DNA of 36,556 nt from Alphaproteobacteria bacterium. GTDB taxonomy: Bacteria > Pseudomonadota > Alphaproteobacteria > GCA-2731375. This document shows, in pieces, positions 17,599 to 24,960 of the stretch; within the stretch, counting starts at the first letter, position 1; the number at the start of each line of letters is the position of its first letter. Made by a program: the position numbers and the translations under genes. The stretch covers positions 1-36,556 of the forward strand of contig JAJFGG010000135.1 in assembly GCA_021776235.1 (NCBI GenBank), in the 5' to 3' direction. The notes below the pieces were generated by a model that was given only the letters and a program-made list of their open reading frames with translations, had not been told where the DNA came from and ran no database searches.

Positions 17599-18618
17599 TC
17601 AGTCTGCCCCATCCCTAATCTTCATTCTGGCGAAATAGTATAACAGAAGCGCCACCGCGATACCGCCCAGGGTAAGCGCCGCCCAGCCGCCGCTGCCCAA
17701 GGCGGCCCACAACGCGGCCGCCACAAGCGCCCCGTTGCAGGCCAGGATCAGCAGCGCAACATGGCCATGATCGCCGCTACGGCGGACGGCATACTGATAG
17801 AAATGCGACCGGTGGGCCCGCCAGAAAGGTTCGCCCCGCAGCACCCGGCGCAACAGCGTCCAGGTCGCATCGCACAGATAATACAGCGCCAATAGCAGCG
17901 CCGGGATCCATTGCCCTGCCGCCGCCAGGGACAGCAGCAGCCAGCCCGATAAATACCCCAGGCCGACGCTGCCGACATCGCCGAGGAATATTTTCGCCGG
18001 CCGCCAGTTCCAGAAGCCGAAGCCGACGGCGGCGCCGGCCAGTACGGCGGCGGGCGCCGCCAGGTGGACCGCGATGCCGCTGGCCTGGACAATCAGAAAA
18101 ATGCCGATACCGATGCTACTCGTCTCCACCACTGTAATGCCGTCGATGCCGTCCATGAAATTGAACAGATTGACGAACCACAGCCATAAGAATCCGGCTG
18201 CCAGGCGGTCCGCCACGGGCGGCAGCAGGCCCTGAAACACCGGGCTGTCGGGCAAAGCAAGGCAACCCAACGCCACCGTAAGGGTTTGTAGAAGCAGCCT
18301 TTGCAGGGCCGGCAGGCCGCGCAGATCGTCCAGAAAGGAATATCCGGCCAGCGCTGCGGCCAGCAGCGCAACGATGATCATATTGGACGGTTCACTGGCC
18401 GTCGTGACGCCACGCCAGGCCAGTAGGCACCAGGCCGCAACGATCACCGCCATTACGGCAATGCCGCCGCCCCGGGGCACCGCCCGGTCGTGGCTGGAGC
18501 GTTCATTGGGGTGATCGAGGATGGCGCGGGCGGTCAACAGACGCAGCAGCGCGCCCGTGGCCAGCACGGTGACGATACAGGCGGCGGCGGCCACGGCGAT
18601 AGCAAGGCTCCAGGACAT
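17599..18618 (-). CDS. Undecaprenyl-phosphate sugar-1-phosphate transferase, WecA/WbpL-like (GT4 family)
   Basis: A 339-residue polytopic enzyme of the MraY/WecA family, which transfers a HexNAc-1-phosphate from a UDP-sugar to undecaprenyl phosphate and so starts a surface glycan. Motifs in order: HPNERSSHDRAVPRGGG (36-52), LDDLRGLP with Asp97-Asp98 for Mg2+, NLFNFMDGIDG (150-160), and LGDVGSVGLGYL near residue 213. About ten hydrophobic segments are visible. The gene is followed within 2 bases by the dehydratase gene, so the two are translated from one message. The 233-bp gap upstream separates it from the divergent UDP-sugar dehydrogenase gene and probably holds both promoters. Exact sugar specificity is not readable. 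Confidence 0.92.
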   Translation of the reverse strand: MSWSLAIAVAAAACIVTVLATGALLRLLTARAILDHPNERSSHDRAVPRGGGIAVMAVIVAAWCLLAWRGVTTASEPSNMIIVALLAAALAGYSFLDDLRGLPALQRLLLQTLTVALGCLALPDSPVFQGLLPPVADRLAAGFLWLWFVNLFNFMDGIDGITVVETSSIGIGIFLIVQASGIAVHLAAPAAVLAGAAVGFGFWNWRPAKIFLGDVGSVGLGYLSGWLLLSLAAAGQWIPALLLALYYLCDATWTLLRRVLRGEPFWRAHRSHFYQYAVRRSGDHGHVALLILACNGALVAAALWAALGSGGWAALTLGGIAVALLLYYFARMKIRDGAD

Positions 18619-18851
18619 GGCTGCTTATAACCTCGTTTGCCGTCCCCGGACAGGGGGCCGCGCCGCCCCGGCGCGGAAGGGCATCTGGGATCGGGCCTGA
18701 TTGCGGTCCTTGTCAGAATGTGGTGATAATGCTACTCCCCGCCCGCAAATCCCGGCGGCCTCCGGTATCAGGCCGAAGGGATATTTCTTAATGGTTCTGG
18801 CGCAATGAAAACCTCTATTCCACACACCGAAACTGAATTCTGATCTCCGTC

Positions 18852-20120
18852 ATGACCTCTTCCTCTCCCATCGCGGTCGTTGGCCTGGGCTATGTCGGTC
18901 TACCCCTTGCGGTTGCCCTGGCCAGGCATTTTCCGACCATTGGCTACGATGTCGACCCCTCCCGTATCGCGGAATTGCGGGAGGGCCATGACCGGACCGG
19001 CGAGATCGCCGCCAATGCTATGTCCGACAGCGCCTTGACGGTGACCGACGATCCTCAGGCCATCGCGGCGGCGGAAATCTATATCGTTACCGTGCCGACG
19101 CCGGTGGATGCCGGGAACCAGCCCGACTTGCGTATCGTAAAGGCTGCCTGCGCCAGTATCGGTAAAATGCTGGTGGTGGGTGACATCGTGGTCTTTGAAA
19201 GCACGGTCTATCCCGGTGTCACGGAAGATATTTGCGGTCCTGCGCTGGCCGCCGCGTCGGGCCTGGTTTGTGGCCGTGATTTTTTCCTTGGCTATTCGCC
19301 GGAACGGATCAATCCGGGTGACCGGGAGCACACCGTCGACAAGATCACCAAGGTGGTTGCGGCGCAAACGCCGGCGGTGCTGCGACGGCTGGCCGATCTG
19401 TATGGCCAGGTAACCTCCGGCGGGGTCTATCGGGCGCAGAATATCAAGACGGCGGAAGCCGCCAAGGTGATCGAGAACGCCCAGCGCGACATCAACATAG
19501 CCTTCGTCAACGAGGTTGCGGCGATCTGTCAGAAATTGTCCCTCTCCGCCCATGACGTGCTGGAGGCGGCGGGCACGAAGTGGAACTTCCTCCCCTTCAC
19601 ACCGGGCCTGGTGGGTGGCCATTGTATCGGCGTCGATCCCTTCTATCTCGCCTATCAGGCGCAGCAACTGGGCCACGATCCCCAAATCATTCTGGCCGGC
19701 CGGCGCCTGAACGATGCCATGGGCGAATTCATCGCCGGCTGCATTGACGAGCACATGGCCGGGCCGGGCCGGGTCTTGATGCTGGGCCTGACCTTCAAGG
19801 AAAACGTGCCGGATTTGCGCAATACCAAGGTGGTGGATGTCATCGCGGGCCTGCGCAACCGGGGCCATACGGTGTTGGTGCATGACCCGGTGGCGGACGG
19901 CGAAGAGGCGGAACGCCTATACGGGTTTGCCCTGCATCCGTCCCTGGACAGCCACGGCGGCTTTGACGCCGTCGTCGGCGCGGTGCGCCATGACGACTAT
20001 CTGGCCCTGAACGCCGCCGAGTTGGCCCGCCTGGTGCGTGAAGGCGGCCTGATCGCCGACATCAAGGGCCTCTGGCGCCAGACCGACCGGCCAAAAGACA
20101 GGCACTATTGGCAGCTGTAG
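18852..20120 (+). CDS. UDP-N-acetylhexosamine 6-dehydrogenase, TviB/WbpA-like
   Basis: A 422-residue nucleotide-sugar dehydrogenase that oxidises C6 of a UDP-HexNAc to a uronic acid in two NAD+-dependent steps. It has the N-terminal NAD fold GLGYVG (11-16), then TPVDAGNQPDL, ESTVYPGVTED and GYSPERINPGD, all typical of the TviB/WbpA/WbpO branch. The catalytic Cys258 is in GGHCIGVDPFYL. LTFKENVPDLRNTKV marks the C-terminal UDP-binding domain. It is divergent from the dehydratase/transferase pair, which suggests all three serve one surface glycan containing a HexNAc-uronic acid. Precise sugar configuration is inference. Confidence 0.93.
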   Translation: MTSSSPIAVVGLGYVGLPLAVALARHFPTIGYDVDPSRIAELREGHDRTGEIAANAMSDSALTVTDDPQAIAAAEIYIVTVPTPVDAGNQPDLRIVKAACASIGKMLVVGDIVVFESTVYPGVTEDICGPALAAASGLVCGRDFFLGYSPERINPGDREHTVDKITKVVAAQTPAVLRRLADLYGQVTSGGVYRAQNIKTAEAAKVIENAQRDINIAFVNEVAAICQKLSLSAHDVLEAAGTKWNFLPFTPGLVGGHCIGVDPFYLAYQAQQLGHDPQIILAGRRLNDAMGEFIAGCIDEHMAGPGRVLMLGLTFKENVPDLRNTKVVDVIAGLRNRGHTVLVHDPVADGEEAERLYGFALHPSLDSHGGFDAVVGAVRHDDYLALNAAELARLVREGGLIADIKGLWRQTDRPKDRHYWQL

Positions 20121-20233
20121 GCCGCCGCTTTGCCGCGCCCCATTTTGCAACCGGCGCTTTACCGGGACCGGTCCGGCCTCCACAATGGGCCTGACGGCTT
20201 CCGGTATGGCGCCCCCCGAAAGGCAATTTGATC

Positions 20234-21469
20234 ATGAGCAGTATCGCGTTTGAAATCCCTGATGAAATCCGCGCCCTGTGCGACGGCCTGGGCGACTTCC
20301 TGAAGGCCGAGGTGATCACCCGGCACGACAAGCATCACGACCTTCTAGCCAACGGCCGCAATACCTACGATGCCGATGGCCGCTACGTGGAAGAGGTGAT
20401 CGAGCTGATCCGCGAGGTCCGCATGGCGGCGTCCAGGGCGGGCTATTACAACATGTGCGTGCCCGAGGAACTGGGCGGCAGCGGCCTCGGCATGCTGGCC
20501 TATTACGTGGCCTGGGAGCATGCCTTCCGCCTCTGTGGACCGCACAACTGGCTATCGGTCTACGCCATCAGCCATTGGGCCCTGGGCCCCTCCCGCCTGC
20601 TGGAACGGGTCACCCCAGAGGCGCGGGAGGAAATGCTGAACGGCATGATAGAGGGGCGGACGTCCATGTGTTTTGGCCTCTCGGAACCGGGCGCCGGTTC
20701 CGATGCCGCCGCCCTGACCACCCGGGCCACGCCCGACGGCAACGGCTGGCGCATCAACGGGCGCAAGATCTGGACCACCAATTCCCCCATCGCCGATTAT
20801 TGCATCATCTTTGCCCAGACCGACCCCGAACGCGCGGCGGCGCGCAAGGGCGGCATTTCCGCCTTTCTGGTGCCCACGGACGCGCCTGGCTTTGAAGTGG
20901 AGAGCATTATCCGCATGCATGGCTCGGTGGGCGGCAACGAGGCGCAGCTGGTGTTCGAGGATATCCGGGTCGAGCCGTCCCAACTGGTCGGCGAATTGCA
21001 TGACGGTTTCAAGAACGCGGTGTTCGGTGTCTCCATGGGGCGGATTTACAATTCCGCCCGGGCCCTGGGTCTGGCGCGCTGGTCCCTGGACCTGGCCCTG
21101 GATTACTCCACCACGCGCCAGACATTCGGCAAACCGATCTCGGAATACCAGGGCGTGACCTTTCCCCTGGCGGAATCGGCCATGGAATTGCACGGCGCCC
21201 ATCTGATGGGCCTGAACGCGGCCCTGTTGCTGGACCGGGGTGATCTGGCCATCAAGGAGCTATCCATGGCCAAGGCCTATGCGGTCGAGGTCGGCGCCCG
21301 CGCCATTGACCGGGCCATCCAGGCTCACGGCGCCATGGGCTTCACCAACGAGGTCGGCCTGGCCGAGGCCTACAACGTGGTGCGTCTGGTCAATGTGGCC
21401 GACGGCACCAACGAAATCCTGCGCCGCACCATCGTGCACCGCCTACTGGGCGGCGACCGGGAGTTATAA
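20234..21469 (+). CDS. Acyl-CoA dehydrogenase family flavoenzyme
   Basis: A 411-residue member of the acyl-CoA dehydrogenase family, which introduces a C2-C3 double bond into an acyl-CoA using FAD. The N-terminal helical domain is followed by MCFGLSEPGAGSDAAAL and INGRKIWTTNSPIADYCIIF, the FAD/substrate region. RQTFGKPISEYQGV and the C-terminal QAHGAMGFTNEVGLAEAYNVVR are also family motifs. At the place where short- and medium-chain enzymes have the catalytic Glu (YEGT) this protein has Asp390 (ADGTNEI), as seen in some ACAD10/11-like enzymes. An in-frame TTG at 20228 is an alternative start; ATG 20234 is preferred, with AAAGG ten bases upstream. Substrate unknown. Confidence 0.92.
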   Translation: MSSIAFEIPDEIRALCDGLGDFLKAEVITRHDKHHDLLANGRNTYDADGRYVEEVIELIREVRMAASRAGYYNMCVPEELGGSGLGMLAYYVAWEHAFRLCGPHNWLSVYAISHWALGPSRLLERVTPEAREEMLNGMIEGRTSMCFGLSEPGAGSDAAALTTRATPDGNGWRINGRKIWTTNSPIADYCIIFAQTDPERAAARKGGISAFLVPTDAPGFEVESIIRMHGSVGGNEAQLVFEDIRVEPSQLVGELHDGFKNAVFGVSMGRIYNSARALGLARWSLDLALDYSTTRQTFGKPISEYQGVTFPLAESAMELHGAHLMGLNAALLLDRGDLAIKELSMAKAYAVEVGARAIDRAIQAHGAMGFTNEVGLAEAYNVVRLVNVADGTNEILRRTIVHRLLGGDREL

Positions 21470-21489
21470 GCCCTGCGACTGGAATCGAT

Positions 21490-22590
21490 CTAAATATCTG
21501 CGAGATTGGCGGTGACCACGTCTTCGTTCCACTCAAGACCTATCCCAGGCAGGTCAGGGATCTGTAGGAAGCCGTCCCATATTTCGTACGGCTCCTGCAG
21601 GATCGGATTGGCCCAATCCTGCCATTCCAACCAATGCGCCGTTTCCGTGACACGCATGACATGTGCGGCGACCTCGGGATAGAGATGTGTGGACATGGGC
21701 ACCCCGGCGGCGCCGGCGATCGCGGCCGCGCGCAGCCAGCCCGTCACGCCGCCAATGCGCATGAAGTCCGGCATGACGAAATCGCAGGCTTTTTTCTGCA
21801 GCGCCAGGTGCAGGTCGCGCGGGCCGTAGAAATTTTCACCGATCTGGATCGGCGTCTTAAGGTCGGCGGCAAGTTGTGCGTAGGCATCGAAATTGTCATA
21901 GACGATCGGCTCTTCGATCCAGCTCAGCCCCAGCCCATCGATCATTTGGCACCGCGGCATCGCCTCGGCCATGCTCAATCCTTGATTGTAGTCGATCATG
22001 AGCTCGACATCGGGACCCAGGGCCGCGCGCACGGCTTCAAGTGTTTTCAGATCGTCTTCGGGGTCTTCCCGGCCAAGCCGCAGTTTCAGTCCCTCGAAAC
22101 CGCCTTCTTCACGCAACTCCAGGGCTTCCGAAGCCACTGCCGCCGGTGCCTTCAACCACAAACCGTTGCTGTTGTAAGATTTCACCGGACCGACAGAGCC
22201 GCCAAGAAGAACGCACAACGGCAGGTTCGCCGCCTTGGCCAAGGCGTCCCAGGCCGCCATGTCCAGGCCGGAAACGGCGATCATCGCCAAGCCGCCGTAG
22301 CCAACAAAATGCAGTGATTTCCGCGCCGTATCGTAGAGTTCTGCCGGTGCGATCGGTTGCCCCTTCAGCATCTCGCTAAAATCTTCCAGCGCCGGCACGA
22401 GATACCGCAGCGACTTCACGACGTAAGGCTCCAGATAGCTTCGCCCCGTGATGCCCTCTTCGGTGTAAAGATCAATCAGGATAAGCGGCCACTCGGTTAT
22501 GGTGGCAATGCGCGCGGTTACCGGCCGTTTCAGGTTCAACACCACGGGCCGCGCCCGCAGGCTCTTAAAGGTCAATTGTTCGGTCTTCAT
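21490..22590 (-). CDS. Enolase-superfamily enzyme, mandelate racemase subgroup
   Basis: A 366-residue acid-sugar or hydroxy-acid enzyme that would abstract a proton alpha to a carboxylate. The capping domain spans ~1-130 and a modified TIM barrel follows. Metal ligands are Asp200 (MIDYNQG), Glu226 (WIEEP) and Glu252 (IGENF). The Asp275-His302 dyad is in VMPDF and MSTHLYPE. These line up with mandelate racemase at a constant offset of five residues. The KxK motif reads Lys169-Leu-Arg171, so the second lysine is Arg. Start: ATG at 22590, preceded by AAGGTGAG at a spacing of 5, is better than the GTG at 22599. Reaction (dehydratase, racemase or lactone ring opening) cannot be decided. The dimeric-barrel gene upstream may belong to the same unit. 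Confidence 0.92.
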   Translation of the reverse strand: MKTEQLTFKSLRARPVVLNLKRPVTARIATITEWPLILIDLYTEEGITGRSYLEPYVVKSLRYLVPALEDFSEMLKGQPIAPAELYDTARKSLHFVGYGGLAMIAVSGLDMAAWDALAKAANLPLCVLLGGSVGPVKSYNSNGLWLKAPAAVASEALELREEGGFEGLKLRLGREDPEDDLKTLEAVRAALGPDVELMIDYNQGLSMAEAMPRCQMIDGLGLSWIEEPIVYDNFDAYAQLAADLKTPIQIGENFYGPRDLHLALQKKACDFVMPDFMRIGGVTGWLRAAAIAGAAGVPMSTHLYPEVAAHVMRVTETAHWLEWQDWANPILQEPYEIWDGFLQIPDLPGIGLEWNEDVVTANLADI

Positions 22591-22613
22591 ACGGCTCACC
22601 TTTAAGACGACTT

Positions 22614-22668
22614 CAGAGTGCGACTCTGCTTAGACAATGCCGCCCATGCAAGGCGCAAAATTGTGCGC
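22614..22668. promoter_or_regulatory. Two operator-like inverted repeats upstream of the enolase-superfamily gene
   Basis: CAGAGT-GCG-ACTCTG (22614-22628) and GCGCAAAATTGTGCGC (22653-22668, one mismatched pair) lie just upstream of the minus-strand enolase-superfamily gene. Either could bind a dimeric regulator. No regulator gene is adjacent. Confidence 0.3.
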
Positions 22669-22708
22669 GCACTTTGTCCACCGGCGGTCTCGGACGCGTG
22701 GCTGTCGA

Positions 22709-23377
22709 CTACCCGCGGTTTTCCATGCCGAAGACAAAGTCGTAATAGCCGGTCGCGATCTCCGTGGCGCCATGCTCGGCCAGGGCGCGCTCGGATAGCA
22801 ACTCGGCGACCGCCGGGCGCAGCCAGGCTATGCCGATGCTCTCGACGCAGACCGTCCAGGGCGCCCAGGCATTGCCGCCGGCGCTGCCGCGCATCTCCGC
22901 CTCTCTGGTCTTCGGCTTGCTTTGCGCTTCATCGGCTTCCAGCAATCGCACCCGGCAGATGCCCGGGCGTTCGGCCAGTGCCGGCAGGGCGTCCCGCTCG
23001 AGCCATCCGGCCAAACCGGCGCCGGAAGCATAGCGGATGGTGGTAATGGCGCCGCCGTATTGCTGGCCCAGATCCAGACGAACGTCGAAAACCGAGCGCG
23101 CGAAGTTGCGGAACCGCGGCATGATCCTGCTGGTCCACTCGGTCGGCTGCTCAAGGCGGGCCCGATAGGCTCGGCTGGCGAAGACCTCTTTCGAGGTCGC
23201 CTCGTAAAGCGCCAGGTACTTGTTTGGCCCGGCGCCGGTCGCCGTATAGCGCCGCCCCGAGAGAAATCCCGGCAGGCTCACCCGTTCGGGCACGTGTTCG
23301 CGAAAATACCACTCGGCGAATTCGGCCTCCACCTCCGGCGTAATATCCAGCCACGCCGCCATCATCGCCCCTGCCAT
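22709..23377 (-). CDS. Dimeric alpha-beta-barrel domain protein, function unknown
   Basis: A 222-residue protein. The N-terminal half has EWYFREHVPERVSLPGF followed by GRRY and KYLALYEATS, the pattern of small ferredoxin-like (dimeric alpha-beta barrel) proteins related to EthD/DUF4286-type families, where a conserved His and Arg lie in the first helix-loop. The second half (from about residue 105, GAITTIRYASGAGLAGWL) looks like a diverged second copy of the same fold. No catalytic motif is evident. AAAGGG lies 8 bases before the ATG. It runs with the enolase-superfamily gene 118 bp downstream, so a helper role in degradation of the same compound is possible but unproven. Confidence 0.7.
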   Translation of the reverse strand: MAGAMMAAWLDITPEVEAEFAEWYFREHVPERVSLPGFLSGRRYTATGAGPNKYLALYEATSKEVFASRAYRARLEQPTEWTSRIMPRFRNFARSVFDVRLDLGQQYGGAITTIRYASGAGLAGWLERDALPALAERPGICRVRLLEADEAQSKPKTREAEMRGSAGGNAWAPWTVCVESIGIAWLRPAVAELLSERALAEHGATEIATGYYDFVFGMENRG

Positions 23378-23728
23378 TCGCTATACCCTTTCAAATAAGG
23401 TTGCTATGGCAAATTTACCTTGATCGTAAGACACCGTATAGCCGTGTGTGGCGCGTCTTGGGGGGAAAGGTGGTCTGGGGGGCGGCCGACACGACTGCGG
23501 CAACAATATGGTATTCCTGGCCCGGGAAAACTATATTATCGCGTTCAATTGACAGAAAATACTATATTAACTTTACAATGTAATCTATTTACTATCTGAA
23601 ATAGAATAAATCCAATTTAATTTGTTGATCGGTTAATGCGACTTTGAGATAATTCGCCGCTTTTTTGCCCGCGATAAAGGATTTATCGCGAAAACTGTAC
23701 GGAATTTTCAAAATCGAGGTTCTCACTT
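23378..23728. other. AT-rich intergenic region
   Basis: 351 bp between divergent genes. From about 23500 to 23660 it is much more AT-rich than the rest of the window (runs such as CTATATTATC, ACTATATTAAC and ATCTATTTACTATC) and probably contains the promoters of the lipoprotein gene on the right and the barrel protein on the left. One perfect palindrome is listed separately. A 60-codon ORF at its left side has no supporting features. Confidence 0.6.
23670..23690. promoter_or_regulatory. Perfect inverted repeat upstream of the lipoprotein gene
   Basis: CGCGATAAA and TTTATCGCG form a perfect 9-bp inverted repeat around a 3-base centre, ending 38 bp before the lipoprotein start. The run after it on either strand is not a T-tract, so an operator or an mRNA leader hairpin is more likely than a terminator. 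Confidence 0.5.
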
Positions 23729-24883
23729 ATGTTGCGTATGTTCTTTCGGCGGCCGATCCTTGCTACTTTGGCACTTGGATGCGCGTCGGTCCTGGTTTCC
23801 GCTTGCGCCAGTCAGCCTGACGAATTGGCGGCACAGTACACTTCAGATCTGCACTACCGGGACTGGTCTTGTAATAACCTTGAGCAGGAAGCCAAGAGCA
23901 TCGATCGGCGTCTCAGCGAGCTTTATGAGGGTTTGAAGACGAAGGCAGGCGATGATCAGGCCCAGATGGCAATCGGCCTTATTCTGTTTTGGCCGGCCTT
24001 GTTTCTCTTGGAAGGCGGTGATGGTCCAGAGGCCGCGGAATTTGCCAAGTTGAAAGGTGACCGGGTGGCGATTGATAGGGTTAGCCGCTTCAAGCGATGC
24101 GACATTATCGTTCCAATGACGCCGCTGAGTTTACCGCAAAACAGCGCATCCCGCCGGATCAAGGAACTTGAGAAGAAGAAGGCTGACGGTTTTATCGGTG
24201 ATACGGAGTTTGAAGAAGAAAAGAAGAGAATACTCGAAGAAGAACTGGCCAAGCTGCCGTCAGCCGGGCAACAGGCCGGGACGACGCCAACGCAACCAGC
24301 CCCGGCAAGCGACGGGGCGGTCTGGCAGTTGATAGAAAACTCAACCGATCCAAAACATTTTGAAGCCTACCTGAAGCAGTTTCCCAACGGTTTGTATGCC
24401 GCTGAAGCGAAGGCGAAACTCTACGATCTTGAGAGGGCGCGGATGGCTAGCATAACGCCCTCAAATCGATCGGTGCGCGGGCCTTTGCCATATGATGGGG
24501 TTTGGGATGGATATGGCAGTTGTGGGGAGCATCAACTTCCAGTCTCGGGCGGTAATCGCGTTGCTCTAGCTCCAAAAATACAAATTTCGAATGGTTATGC
24601 GCACCTAAAATTGTCCATAGAGACGGAGGTCTATACGGGCAATAAATTCTCTACGATTTCATTCTCGGCGAAGCAGGAGCAGGAACTTAGTTGGATTGCT
24701 GAGGAGAACCAGACTGGGACTCGCGACGACGCAACAGTTAGCTGGAATGAGGCGCCTAAGACCGTCGGTGCGCGCGCTGTCAAAATCGCCATTTCACCAC
24801 CTGAAAAGCCTACGAGTGAAATCCTGCTTGAGGTCAGCGGAGCCAGAGACTGTAAAATCGAGCTCAACTATAAGGGGGCTTAG
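23729..24883 (+). CDS. Outer-membrane lipoprotein with SHOCT-like segment, function unknown
   Basis: A 384-residue secreted lipoprotein. The signal peptide ends in a lipobox VSAC with lipidated Cys26; Ala at +2 suggests transport to the outer membrane. Residues ~140-178 (RRIKELEKKKADGF, IGDTEFEEEKKRIL) match the short SHOCT helical hairpin. After a Pro/Thr-rich linker, residues ~197-230 (WQLIENSTDPKHFEAYLKQF) resemble the short helical repeat found next to caspase-like domains. The C-terminal ~120 residues have YDGVWDGYGSCG and a second Cys near the end (ARDCKIEL), suggesting a disulfide-bridged beta domain that I do not recognise. GAGG lies 8 bases before the ATG. The gene stands alone, between a palindromic leader and a strong hairpin. 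Confidence 0.82.
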   Translation: MLRMFFRRPILATLALGCASVLVSACASQPDELAAQYTSDLHYRDWSCNNLEQEAKSIDRRLSELYEGLKTKAGDDQAQMAIGLILFWPALFLLEGGDGPEAAEFAKLKGDRVAIDRVSRFKRCDIIVPMTPLSLPQNSASRRIKELEKKKADGFIGDTEFEEEKKRILEEELAKLPSAGQQAGTTPTQPAPASDGAVWQLIENSTDPKHFEAYLKQFPNGLYAAEAKAKLYDLERARMASITPSNRSVRGPLPYDGVWDGYGSCGEHQLPVSGGNRVALAPKIQISNGYAHLKLSIETEVYTGNKFSTISFSAKQEQELSWIAEENQTGTRDDATVSWNEAPKTVGARAVKIAISPPEKPTSEILLEVSGARDCKIELNYKGA

Positions 24884-24898
24884 CAGGGGCAGAACAGA

Positions 24899-24947
24899 CC
24901 TATTGTCCCGCATTCTGAAAATCTCTAATCTGCGGGGTGACAATAGG
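24899..24947. terminator. Bidirectional terminator hairpin
   Basis: CCTATTGTC and GACAATAGG form a perfect 9-bp stem, extended by CCGCA/TGCGG inside. It sits between the convergent lipoprotein and oxidoreductase genes. T-tracts are lacking on both sides, so termination strength is uncertain. Confidence 0.55.
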
Positions 24948-24960
24948 GTGCCCTAATCAC

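Noticed and set aside
18625-18825. 66-codon minus-strand ORF in the divergent gap before the UDP-sugar dehydrogenase gene
   Set aside because: No ribosome site, no motif, Arg/Gly-rich; the region more probably holds the divergent promoters.
18900-19883. 327-codon minus-strand ORF opposite the UDP-sugar dehydrogenase gene
   Set aside because: Antisense shadow; the plus-strand protein has all family motifs.
23401-23583. 60-codon plus-strand ORF in the AT-rich gap
   Set aside because: No ribosome site, and composition changes abruptly within it; no signal peptide or motif.
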